A DNA stretch of 6,727 nt from CALAED01 sp937891035 (GCA_035642125.1 DASQSZ010000376.1:1-6727), one strand, 5' to 3'; shown: positions 1 to 6,200, counted from the first letter of the stretch. The notes: generated by a model from the sequence alone, not told the origin. A program made the numbers and translations.

Positions 1-495
1 GACCCCGCGCGGCATCGCCACGATCTCGTACAGGTCACCGCCGATACGCGCCCGCGCCGCCGCGGAGATATAGCAGACGGCGGCGTGTACGGGGCCGACC
101 CGGCGCGGCACCGGGCGCAGCAGCACCCGCTGCGCGGCCTCGGCGACCATACGCATGTCGGCGAGTTCACGCTGGCCGCGTTCTCTCATCATGCTGGCCA
201 GCATCGCCGCCGCCGTGACCCCGGCGATCGTGAGGAACGTCAGGTTGTTGTGCCGGGAGCCGACGGTCTCGTCGGAGAACGACAGCACCGTGCACAGGGC
301 AACGGCCAGCAGCCCCACCATCGCCGTCCGGCGGATCCCGCACGAAAGGCTGGCGAACGCCGGGCCCAAGGACAGCAGCGGACGATAACCCATCGACGGT
401 CCGGCGACCAGATCGGCTATGGCTACGATGATCATCATTGCGAAAGGCAGCCACTGCAGGAACGGACCACCTCGCACCTGCCTGGTGATTACCAA
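1..495 (-). CDS. Membrane-anchored PP2C/SpoIIE-family serine phosphatase, N-terminal part
   Basis: Only the first 165 codons are in the window; the open frame runs off base 1. Hydrophobic segments lie at about residues 12-31, 37-53, 57-74 and 84-103, giving a small four-helix membrane domain. A charged helix follows (MMRERGQRELADMR, about 102-115), then AEAAQRVLLRPVP (118-130) and RIGGDLYEI (150-158). These are the opening signatures of actinobacterial SpoIIE-type PP2C phosphatases; D154 in GGD is the expected metal ligand. Family members dephosphorylate serine/threonine residues, often on anti-anti-sigma proteins. The partner here cannot be seen. I chose a TTG start at 493-495 because GGGGAG (502-507) sits 6 nt upstream; a GTG at codon 7 and ATGs at codons 20 and 21 are alternatives, and there is an in-frame stop further upstream. 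It is transcribed divergently from the hydrolase genes. Family is fairly certain; start and role are less so. Confidence 0.85.
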   Translation of the reverse strand, partial: MVITRQVRGGPFLQWLPFAMMIIVAIADLVAGPSMGYRPLLSLGPAFASLSCGIRRTAMVGLLAVALCTVLSFSDETVGSRHNNLTFLTIAGVTAAAMLASMMRERGQRELADMRMVAEAAQRVLLRPVPRRVGPVHAAVCYISAAARARIGGDLYEIVAMPRGV

Positions 496-716
496 ACTGC
501 ACTCCCCGGCTCGGCCCCACTTCACCCCGAATCCCGTGACCGCACCCGCTCATCCCCGCGGCAACCGGATAACGGACGAGCTGGTGCCAAATCCACGGTA
601 GTGGAGGTGCTCGGGCAAAGCGGGGCGTTCCTGGTTCAGCGGGCTGTTAGGGAAGCAGTGCGGTGCCGTGGGCTTGGGCCGGGCCGTCCGGGGGGAGCAC
701 CGTCCCAGGGATCGCG

Positions 717-738
717 ACCTGGCCGCACCGGCCTAGGT
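717..738 (+). terminator. Possible hairpin upstream of the hydrolase promoter
   Basis: The arms ACCT+GGCCG and CGGCC+AGGT flank a CAC loop and pair over 9 bp with one bulged T (734). The rightward-strand continuation is moderately T-rich (GTGTTTCG, then CCCCTTTCATT), so it could shield the promoter at 763 from upstream transcription. There is no true T-run, and no gene on this strand ends upstream inside the window. It may simply be GC-rich self-complementarity. Confidence 0.2.
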
Positions 739-762
739 GTTTCGTCCCCTTTCATTCCGGCA

Positions 763-791
763 TTGACCGGGTGCCGGGGGCGACGTACGTT
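763..791 (+). promoter_or_regulatory. Putative sigma-70/HrdB-type promoter of the hydrolase operon
   Basis: TTGACC (763-768) matches a -35 box in 5 of 6 positions against TTGACA. After 17 bp, TACGTT (786-791) fits the actinomycete TAnnnT -10 pattern. Transcription would begin near 797-800, leaving a leader of about 140 nt before the ATG at 939. The two GAAAC palindromes would then lie at roughly +1 to +35, where a bound repressor blocks transcription. No other promoter in the gap fits as well. The start site is inferred. Confidence 0.6.
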
Positions 792-797
792 ACCCAC

Positions 798-808
798 TGA
801 AACATTCG
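798..808 (+). promoter_or_regulatory. Putative operator, copy 1 (GAAAC-type palindrome, imperfect)
   Basis: TGAAACATTCG is centred on base 803 and is a degenerate form of GAAAcTTTC with one changed base. Outer bases 797 and 809 also pair. It lies exactly 20 bp centre-to-centre from a stronger copy, close to two helical turns, so a repressor could occupy both on one DNA face. GAAAnTTTC palindromes are known upstream of xylanase-type genes in Streptomyces, which fits the deacetylase/esterase content here. Function is inferred from position and resemblance. Confidence 0.5.
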
Positions 809-812
809 GCTC

Positions 813-833
813 GTCTCCGAAACTTTCAGAGAC
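813..833 (+). promoter_or_regulatory. Putative operator, copy 2 (21-bp palindrome around GAAACTTTC)
   Basis: The arms GTCTCCGAAA and TTTCAGAGAC flank a central C at 823. Nine of ten base pairs match; the only mismatch is C818 against A828. The core CGAAACTTTC closely resembles the CGAAAnTTTCG element known from Streptomyces xylanase promoters. It lies just after the predicted transcription start. A LacI-family or similar sugar-responsive repressor is the likely ligand, but no regulator gene is present in the window to confirm this. Confidence 0.6.
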
Positions 834-938
834 AGGCCGCATTCCAAGATCCGCCTCGTTCATGTCGCACGGCACGGCCTGCCCTGTCCGGACAAATAAC
901 CGGTGTCACCACGGCGGCAGCCCTTCCAGGGAGCGAAG

Positions 939-1679
939 ATGATCAAACAGGGGCTGGGTGGCCTGGCCGTCCGCACGGGCGCGGCGGCGGCCTCGCTGGC
1001 CACCCTCGCCGCGATGGCCGTCGCGATTCCCGCGGCCTCGGCGGAGGCGGAGGCGGAGACTCGGCCCTGCCGGAACGGGTATGTCGGGCTGACCTACGAC
1101 GACGGGCCCACCGGCGCGACGCTGCCAGCGTTGCTGGCGGCGCTGCGCCAGGCGGGGGCGCGGGCCACGTTCTTCAACCAGGGCAACCGCGCGGCCGAGC
1201 GCCCCGATCTGGTGCGCGCCGAGCTGCGGGCCGGGCACTGGGTCGGCTCCCATACCATCACCCATCCGCATCTCCCTCAGCTCGATGACCTGACGATCCT
1301 CACCGAGATCGCGGGCGCTCAGTACATCTTGAAGGGGGTCTCCGGCCGGTGGCCGAGGCTGTTCCGGGAGCCGTTCGGCGAGGTCAACGACCAGATCAGG
1401 GCCACGATCAAGCGCCTCGGGTTGCTCGAAGTGCTGTGGACCGTCGACTCGCGGGACTGGGCGGGCGCCACGGTGGACGAGATCGTGGCCGCCGCCGACA
1501 CCCTCCAGCCGGGCGGCATCCTCCTTGGGCACGACTGGGCTCAGAACTCGATCGACGCGGTCCCGATCATCGTCGAGCGCTTGAGGGCCCGCGGACTGTG
1601 TCCCGGCAAGATCGTGTTCACCCGGGAGAACGTTCCTTTCGCGAACACGTTCTTCCACGCGATCGCCGTCCGGCCATGA
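939..1679 (+). CDS. Secreted CE4 polysaccharide deacetylase (acetylxylan-esterase/chitooligosaccharide-deacetylase-like)
   Basis: The protein has 246 aa. A signal peptide is clear: K3 and R12, a hydrophobic Ala-rich core (about 14-31), and an ASA cleavage site at 33-35. A NodB/CE4 fold then fills the mature protein: motif 1 TYDDGP (52-57, catalytic base D54, metal ligand D55), motif 2 SHTITHPH (104-111, ligands H105 and H109), motif 3 FREPFGE (142-148), motif 4 DSRDW (170-174) and motif 5 LLGHDW (195-200, H198). The blocks CRNGYVGLTYDDGP and RGLCPGKI resemble the catalytic domain of Streptomyces acetylxylan esterase/deacetylases; C44 and C221 could form a disulfide. The enzyme probably removes N- or O-acetyl groups from extracellular chitooligosaccharide, xylan or peptidoglycan. 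The substrate cannot be settled by sequence. There is no carbohydrate-binding module. The ATG is chosen because AGGGAG (928-933) lies 5 nt upstream. Odd point: E144 replaces the usual first Pro of the RPPYG motif. Confidence 0.92.
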   Translation: MIKQGLGGLAVRTGAAAASLATLAAMAVAIPAASAEAEAETRPCRNGYVGLTYDDGPTGATLPALLAALRQAGARATFFNQGNRAAERPDLVRAELRAGHWVGSHTITHPHLPQLDDLTILTEIAGAQYILKGVSGRWPRLFREPFGEVNDQIRATIKRLGLLEVLWTVDSRDWAGATVDEIVAAADTLQPGGILLGHDWAQNSIDAVPIIVERLRARGLCPGKIVFTRENVPFANTFFHAIAVRP

Positions 1680-1724
1680 TGTCGCCCCGGCCACCTGCCG
1701 CCATTGATCCGAAGACCCCGAATT

Positions 1725-1728
1725 GGAG
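1725..1728 (+). promoter_or_regulatory. Ribosome-binding site of the SGNH esterase gene
   Basis: GGAG lies 7 nt before the ATG at 1736 and only 4 nt before the in-frame GTG at 1733. The spacing favours the ATG, which also begins a normal signal peptide (MKRFRAA). Confidence 0.6.
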
Positions 1729-1735
1729 ACGTGTG

Positions 1736-3139
1736 ATGAAACGCTTCCGCGCAGCGCCTCGTCTGGGGCGGGCGAACAGCATGCCGTCGTTCCTCCGCCT
1801 GGTCGCCGCCGGCGCGCTCGCGTCCGGCCTCGTCGCGGCCTCGTTCGCGATGGGGACCAGCGGCGCGGCCGGCGCGCCGGACGCGCCCGGCGTGTCGGCG
1901 AGCGGTGAGATCCAGCCGAAGACGCACGGGCACTGGGTGAACACCTGGACGGCGATGCCCCAGCTGACCGAGCCAGGCAACATGCCGCCGGCGCCGTTCA
2001 CCCAGGACAACCTCGTCTTCGCCGACGCCACGCTGCGCCAGACCGTCCGGGTCGCGGTCGGCGGGCGGCAGTTCCGGCTGCGCTTTTCCAACGCGTTCGG
2101 GGGCGCGGCGCTGCCGATCACACAGGTCTCGGTGGCCCTCCCGGCCGGTGGGCAGGCCGGGGTCAGCGCGATCCAGCCCGGCACGGCCAGGTCCGTGACC
2201 TTCAGCGGCCGGACCTCGATCGTCGTGCCGGTCGGCGCCCAGGTCGTCTCCGACCCGCTCAACTTCGACCTGGCGTCCCGCTCCAACCTCACGGTGACCA
2301 TGTACCTGGCCGAGGGCCAGGCATCGAACAACATCACCTCCCATCCCGGCTCCCGGACCAACTCGTACATGCTGGCCGGCAGCCACGTCGACGACGTGGA
2401 TCTGCCCGGGTCGACGACGGTCGCCCACTGGTACTTCATCAGCGGCGTCGAGATGTGGTCCAGACCCACCACCGCGGCCGCCGTCATGCTGGGCGACTCG
2501 CTCACCGACGGCCGCGGCTCCACGACCAACATGAACGACCGCTGGCCCGACCAGCTGCTCGACCGCTTGCAGTCCCGCCCGGGCACGTCCAACATCGCGG
2601 TGGTGAACCAGGCCGCCGGCGGCAACCGGGTGCTCAACGACGGCCTCGGCCCCAACGCGCTGGGCCGGGTGGACAGGGACGTACTGGCGCAAAGTGGGGT
2701 GAAGTGGCTGCTCGTCTTCGAGGGCGTCAACGATATCGGCACCGCCGAGGCCACGGAAGCCGCCCAAAAGCGGACCGTCGATGATCTGATCACGGCGTTC
2801 GACCAGATCATCCTGCGGGCGCACGCGCACGGCATCCGCGTGTACGGGGCGACCATCACGCCGTTCGGCGGCAACACTCCCTACGACGACCCGGCGGGGT
2901 TGCGCGAGGCCTCCCGGCAGGCCGTGAACGAGTGGATCAGGACCAGCCACCGGTTCGACGGCGTAGTCGACTTCGATCGGGTGGCCCGCGACCCGGCCGC
3001 CCCACGGCAACTGGCCCCGGCATTCGACGTCGGCGACCACCTGCACCTCAACCCGGCGGGCTACAAGGCGTTGGCCGACGCCGTCCCGGCCGGGCTCTTC
3101 GAGCTCCGGCCGCTGCCGCCGGACTTCGGGTTCAACTAG
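1736..3139 (+). CDS. Secreted SGNH/GDSL-family esterase
   Basis: The protein has 467 aa. A long signal peptide has a basic start (MKRFRAAPRLGR), a hydrophobic stretch at about 20-40 and probable cleavage near 43-52. Residues about 65-245 form a beta-rich N-terminal domain (HWVNTWTAMPQ, TLRQTVRVAVGG, LRFSNAFGG) found in secreted actinobacterial SGNH hydrolases. The catalytic domain shows block I GDSLTDG (S255 nucleophile), block II AAGGNRV (Gly 295/296), block III GVNDIG (N332) and block V DHLH (D434, H437), so all catalytic blocks are intact. The product is an extracellular esterase, probably acting on acylated polysaccharide or lipid. An acetyl-xylan role is suggested only by the CE4 neighbour. 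The gene begins 56 bp after the CE4 stop with no terminator visible between, so both probably share the promoter at 763. The protein ends shortly after block V, so there is no C-terminal binding module. Confidence 0.92.
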   Translation: MKRFRAAPRLGRANSMPSFLRLVAAGALASGLVAASFAMGTSGAAGAPDAPGVSASGEIQPKTHGHWVNTWTAMPQLTEPGNMPPAPFTQDNLVFADATLRQTVRVAVGGRQFRLRFSNAFGGAALPITQVSVALPAGGQAGVSAIQPGTARSVTFSGRTSIVVPVGAQVVSDPLNFDLASRSNLTVTMYLAEGQASNNITSHPGSRTNSYMLAGSHVDDVDLPGSTTVAHWYFISGVEMWSRPTTAAAVMLGDSLTDGRGSTTNMNDRWPDQLLDRLQSRPGTSNIAVVNQAAGGNRVLNDGLGPNALGRVDRDVLAQSGVKWLLVFEGVNDIGTAEATEAAQKRTVDDLITAFDQIILRAHAHGIRVYGATITPFGGNTPYDDPAGLREASRQAVNEWIRTSHRFDGVVDFDRVARDPAAPRQLAPAFDVGDHLHLNPAGYKALADAVPAGLFELRPLPPDFGFN

Positions 3140-3182
3140 CCTTTCCGGCCTTCCGCCAGGACGATCGGCGTTCGGCACCGAG

Positions 3183-3197
3183 CATGATGGGGTCATG
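3183..3197 (+). other. Small hairpin over the RNase Z-archease start
   Basis: CATGA (3183-3187) can pair with TCATG (3193-3197) around a TGGGG loop. The 3' arm contains the ATG, and the loop carries the only G-rich candidate ribosome-binding sequence. In RNA this could mask the start codon, but a 5-bp stem is weak. It may be chance. Confidence 0.2.
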
Positions 3198-4763
3198 TCG
3201 ACCCGCGATCTCATCGTGCTCGGGACGTCGAGCGCGGTCCCGACCAAGGAGCGCAACCACAACGGCTACCTGCTGCGGTGGGACGGGCACGGCATCCTCT
3301 TCGATCCGGGCGAAGGCACCCAGCGCCAGCTGCTGCACGCCGGGTTGAGCGCGCACGACATCACGTGGATCTGCCTGACCCATTTCCACGGCGACCACTG
3401 TCTTGGCGTACCCGGCGTGATCCAGCGAATCGCCAGGGACGGCGTCGAGCATCCGGTGCGGGCCGTCTACCCGCGGGGCGGCGCGGACTATTGGCGCCGG
3501 CTTCGGCACGCGGCGATCTTTGCCGACACTGACGTCATCGCGGAGCAGCCCATCGACGGCGACGACGGCGAGGAAGTGCGGATCGACGCCGCCGGCGCGC
3601 CGTTCACGCTGACCGCGCGCCGACTGTCGCACGGGCCGACGCAGCCGACGCGGTCGACGGACTCGACGGACTCGGCGGGGTCGGCGGGGCCGACCGGTCG
3701 GGCGGGGATCGAGACGTACGGCTACCGGCTCGCCGAACCGGACGGGTTCACGATGGTGCCAGAGCGGCTGGCCGCGTACGGGATCGGCGGGCCGCTCGTC
3801 GGTGAGCTGCGCCGCACCGGGCGGGTGGTCGCGCCCGACGGCCGTACGGTCGGCCTGGCCGAGTGCAGCGTGCCCAGGCCGGGGCAGACGGCCGCGTTCG
3901 TGATGGACACGCGCGAGTGCGAGGCCATCGGCGAGTTGGCCGGCGGTGTCGACCTGCTGGTCATCGAGGCGACGTTCCTGGATGAGCACGCGAACCTGGC
4001 GGCCGACTACGGGCACCTGACCGCGGCGCAGGCCGGGCGGATCGCCGCGGCGTGCGGAGTGCGGCGGCTGGTCCTCACCCATTTCTCCGAGCGGTACCGG
4101 CCGGAGGACCGGCCGCGGTTCGCCGAAGAGGCGGCCGCCGCTTATCCGGGCGACATAGTGATCGCAGACGACCTCTGCCGCGTCCCCGTGCCGCGCCGCC
4201 GACGCGCGCCCCAGGGCGCGGCGGCCGACACCCAACCCGAAGCCGAGGCCAAGACCCAGGCCCAGGCGAAGACCCAGGCCCAAGCGGAGACCCAAGCCGC
4301 AGGACAAGCCGGAGCCGCCGCCGAGTCCGAAGCCACCTCCGCCGGCGCCGGGCACCAGATGGTGCCGCACACCGCGGACGTGGCTTTGACGGCTTGGGCA
4401 CCGGGAAAGTACGAGTGCGTGGCCCAGGCGGTCCACGCCCTGGTGGGCGCTTTCGTGGAGTTCGCCAAGACCACCGAAGTCGCCGTGGCCGGACCGCGCG
4501 ACAGCGTCCGCGCGCCGATCGACCCCACGTCCGATGACGATCTACTCGTGTCGGTCCTCGACGAGGTGATCTACCAGGTCGAAGTGCACGGCCGGGTCCC
4601 GGTCGACGTTGCGTTCGACTCGACCGGCGGCGTGCGCTTCGAGACCGTGCCGCTCGACACGGTCACGATCGTCGGCGCGATACCCAAGGCCGTCTCCTTG
4701 CACGAGCTGCGGTTCGGCCGCGTCGACGGCGGCTGGCGCTGCCACGTCACCATCGACGTGTGA
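3195..4763 (+). CDS. rnz: Ribonuclease Z fused to archease (tRNA 3' endonuclease + RtcB activator)
   Basis: The protein has 522 aa, against about 300 for short RNase Z and about 140 for archease. Residues 1-336 are RNase Z: LGTSSAVPTKERNHNGYLL, FDPGEGTQRQ (36-45), the zinc motif HFHGDH (63-68; H63, H65, D67, H68), H146, YGYRL (175-179), MDTREC with D238, GHLTA (273-277) and THFSERY with H296. All expected ligands are present. It ends RVPVPRRRR (329-337), where stand-alone actinobacterial RNase Z proteins end. Residues about 338-385 are an Ala/Gln/Thr/Glu-rich linker. Residues 386-522 are archease: HTADV (392-396, D395), DDDLLVSVLDEVIY (447-460), IPKAVSLHEL (496-505) and the terminal TIDV with D521; the two Asp match residues essential in characterised archeases. 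RNase Z trims tRNA 3' ends; archease drives RtcB guanylylation and turnover. One frame runs through without a stop. The ribosome-binding site is weak. The 5' neighbour ends 55 bp upstream; rtcB converges 24 bp downstream. The functional link to RtcB is inference. Confidence 0.93.
   Translation: MSTRDLIVLGTSSAVPTKERNHNGYLLRWDGHGILFDPGEGTQRQLLHAGLSAHDITWICLTHFHGDHCLGVPGVIQRIARDGVEHPVRAVYPRGGADYWRRLRHAAIFADTDVIAEQPIDGDDGEEVRIDAAGAPFTLTARRLSHGPTQPTRSTDSTDSAGSAGPTGRAGIETYGYRLAEPDGFTMVPERLAAYGIGGPLVGELRRTGRVVAPDGRTVGLAECSVPRPGQTAAFVMDTRECEAIGELAGGVDLLVIEATFLDEHANLAADYGHLTAAQAGRIAAACGVRRLVLTHFSERYRPEDRPRFAEEAAAAYPGDIVIADDLCRVPVPRRRRAPQGAAADTQPEAEAKTQAQAKTQAQAETQAAGQAGAAAESEATSAGAGHQMVPHTADVALTAWAPGKYECVAQAVHALVGAFVEFAKTTEVAVAGPRDSVRAPIDPTSDDDLLVSVLDEVIYQVEVHGRVPVDVAFDSTGGVRFETVPLDTVTIVGAIPKAVSLHELRFGRVDGGWRCHVTIDV
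3654..3689 (+). repeat. 9-bp tandem repeats encoding an insert in RNase Z
   Basis: Two copies of TCGACGGAC (3654-3662, 3663-3671) are followed by two copies of TCGGCGGGG (3672-3680, 3681-3689). All are in frame and encode STD-STD-SAG-SAG (residues 154-165). They form the core of a loop of about 24 extra residues between H146 and YGYRL, a spacing of only a few residues in ordinary RNase Z. The unit is a multiple of three, so copy-number change would keep the frame. Confidence 0.8.
4248..4301 (+). repeat. 18-bp tandem repeat in the interdomain linker
   Basis: Three in-frame 18-bp units (4248-4265, 4266-4283, 4284-4301) encode AKTQAQ, AKTQAQ and AETQAA (residues 352-369). The first unit is GCCAAGACCCAGGCCCAG; the second differs from it at two third positions and the third has diverged further. 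They lie in the flexible linker between RNase Z and archease and suggest that it lengthened by duplication. The length probably varies between strains. Confidence 0.8.
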
Positions 4764-4787
4764 CAGCGGTGAGCCGGACGGGCCCGG
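4764..4787. other. Convergent 24-bp gap between the fusion gene and rtcB
   Basis: The two genes end tail to tail with 24 bp between stop codons. The gap contains only a weak CCGG...CCGG self-complementarity and no T-run on either strand, so no bidirectional terminator is evident. Transcripts from either side would probably run into the other gene as antisense. Confidence 0.55.
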
Positions 4788-6200
4788 TCAGCCCTTGACG
4801 ACGCCCATCGGGAGCAGGCGGGCGACCTTGCGGCACAAACCCGCGCCTTCGCTGGCCTCGATGACGGCGGACACGTCTTTATAGGCGTCGGGGTGCTCCT
4901 CGGCCAGGCCACGCCACGACGAGGCACGTACCGCGATGCCGTCGGCCTCCATCGCGTCTCGCAGCAGCCTGCCGCTGACCCCGCGGGCGGCCTGGTGCCG
5001 GCTTTGCGCCCGGCCCGCGCCGTGGCAGGTGGAGTGAAAGGCCGGCCCGTTCGCCACGCCGGTGAGGACGTACGACGACGTGCCCATGGTGCCGGGGATC
5101 AGCACCGGCTGGCCCACGGCGCGCAGGTCCGCCGGCAGCTCGGGGTGGCCGGGCGGGAACGCCCTGGTCGCGCCCTTGCGGTGCACGCACAACCGGCGCC
5201 GCGCCCCGTCGACGACGTGCTCTTCGATCTTGGCGAGGTTATGGGACACGTCGTAGACGAGGTCGAGCCTGGCCCCGGCGACCCGGTCGAAGACGCGCCG
5301 CGCGGCCTGGGCGAGCAGTTGCCGGTTGGCGCGGCCGTAGTTGGCCGCCGCCGCCATGGCCCCGAGATAGGCCCGGCCCGCGGCGGAGTCCACCGGGGCG
5401 CAGGCGAGCTGCCGGTCGGGGACCTTGATGCCGTACTTGGGCATCCGTTTGTCCATTGTCCGTACGTGATCGGTACAGATCTGGTGCCCGAGGCCCCGGG
5501 ACCCACAGTGGATCATGACGCAGACCTGGCCGTTGCGCAGCCCGAACGCCTCGGCCGCGGCCGTGTCGTACACGTCGGCGACGCGCTGCACCTCAAGGAA
5601 GTGGTTGCCGGAGCCGAGACTGCCAACCTGGCCGAGACCGCGCTCGACCGCCCGCGCGCTGACCTGGTCGGGATCGGCGTCGGCCACCGCACCTTGGTCT
5701 TCGCAGCGCAGCAGGTCGCGTTCGTCGCCGTGGCCGCGCTCTACCGCGTACGCCGCACCGCGGGTGAGGATGCCGAGCAGCTCGTCTTTGCCGGTCAGGG
5801 TCCACACGGCGCCCGGGCCCGCGCCGCGCGGAATGGCCGGGTCGAGGCCGTCCATCAGCGGCTCGAGCACGGGCCGGAGTTCGTCCGCCATCAGGTCGGC
5901 CGCGAGCAGCCGTACCCCGCACGAGATGTCGAAGCCGACCCCACCGGGCGAGACCACCCCGCCCTCCGCCGGGTCGGTGGCGGCAACTCCGCCGATGGCG
6001 AAGCCGTACCCCCAATGCACGTCCGGCATGGCGTACGAGGCACCCACGATCCCCGGCAGCGTGGCGACGTTGGCGACCTGGTCGATCGCCTTGTCGGCAT
6101 CGCGCAGCAGCGCATCGGAGGCGAAGACGACTCCGGGCACCCGCATCTCCCCCTTGGGGTCGAGGCGGAACCGGTACGGACCGTCGGCCTGCAGCTTCAT
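4788..6200 (-). CDS. rtcB: RNA-splicing ligase RtcB (archaeal/eukaryotic-type)
   Basis: The protein has 470 aa, the length of the archease-dependent archaeal-type RtcB rather than the roughly 408-aa E. coli form. RtcB joins a 2',3'-cyclic-phosphate or 3'-phosphate RNA end to a 5'-OH end using GTP and Mn2+, through a histidine-GMP intermediate. Visible motifs: MPDVHWGYGF (58-67), GGVGFDISCGVRLL (86-99) with metal ligands D91 and C94, GSLGSGNHFLEV (193-204) with N199, H200 and E203, HCGSRG with H231, DVSHN with H320, CVHRKGATRAFPPG, GTMGTSS (370-376), CHGAGRA (392-398) with the guanylylated H393, and C-terminal VVKG with K469. All expected active-site residues are present. AGGA-type ribosome binding (GAGGA, 6205-6209) precedes the ATG by 4 nt. 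The upstream PEBP gene runs the same way and may be co-transcribed. The cognate archease is very likely the C-terminal domain of the convergent fusion. Small oddity: A68 where GYGF is usually followed by Pro. Confidence 0.97.
   Translation of the reverse strand: MKLQADGPYRFRLDPKGEMRVPGVVFASDALLRDADKAIDQVANVATLPGIVGASYAMPDVHWGYGFAIGGVAATDPAEGGVVSPGGVGFDISCGVRLLAADLMADELRPVLEPLMDGLDPAIPRGAGPGAVWTLTGKDELLGILTRGAAYAVERGHGDERDLLRCEDQGAVADADPDQVSARAVERGLGQVGSLGSGNHFLEVQRVADVYDTAAAEAFGLRNGQVCVMIHCGSRGLGHQICTDHVRTMDKRMPKYGIKVPDRQLACAPVDSAAGRAYLGAMAAAANYGRANRQLLAQAARRVFDRVAGARLDLVYDVSHNLAKIEEHVVDGARRRLCVHRKGATRAFPPGHPELPADLRAVGQPVLIPGTMGTSSYVLTGVANGPAFHSTCHGAGRAQSRHQAARGVSGRLLRDAMEADGIAVRASSWRGLAEEHPDAYKDVSAVIEASEGAGLCRKVARLLPMGVVKG

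Larger units (their letters stand above)
496..938. other. Divergent intergenic region with control sites
   Basis: This 443-bp gap separates the leftward phosphatase gene from the rightward hydrolase operon. The part next to the phosphatase (508-716) shows no convincing promoter or RNA gene; a lone TACCGT on the minus strand (595-600) lacks a matching -35. The right part holds an imperfect hairpin (717-738), a plus-strand promoter (763-791), two GAAAC palindromes (798-808 and 813-833), a short perfect palindrome TGTCCGGACA (885-894) and the ribosome-binding site of the deacetylase gene (928-933). Long open frames across this region on either strand have no recognisable protein signature and are treated as chance frames in GC-rich DNA. 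Confidence 0.6.

Noticed and set aside
885..894. Perfect palindrome TGTCCGGACA in the deacetylase leader, considered as a third operator
   Set aside because: It is unlike the GAAAC palindromes, lies far downstream of the promoter, and a 10-bp GC-rich palindrome is expected by chance.
903..938. Upstream GTG start for the CE4 deacetylase
   Set aside because: No ribosome-binding site precedes it, and it would put 12 extra residues before a normal signal peptide; the ATG at 939 has AGGGAG 5 nt upstream.
85..942. Long plus-strand frame (285 codons) opposite the phosphatase and across the intergenic gap
   Set aside because: It is Arg/Gly/Pro/His-rich with no domain signature and antisense to a clear SpoIIE-type protein; typical of high-GC shadow frames.
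1541..3262. Long minus-strand frame (573 codons) opposite the SGNH esterase
   Set aside because: The opposite strand has intact SGNH blocks, a signal peptide and a ribosome-binding site; this frame has none.
3132..4436. Minus-strand frame with a Gly-Leu repeat (GLGLRLGLGL...)
   Set aside because: The Gly-Leu repeat is the antisense reading of the 18-bp linker repeat in the RNase Z-archease gene, not a separate membrane or repeat protein.
4764..4787. Bidirectional terminator between the fusion gene and rtcB
   Set aside because: The only pairing is a weak CCGG/CCGG stem without a T-run on either strand.
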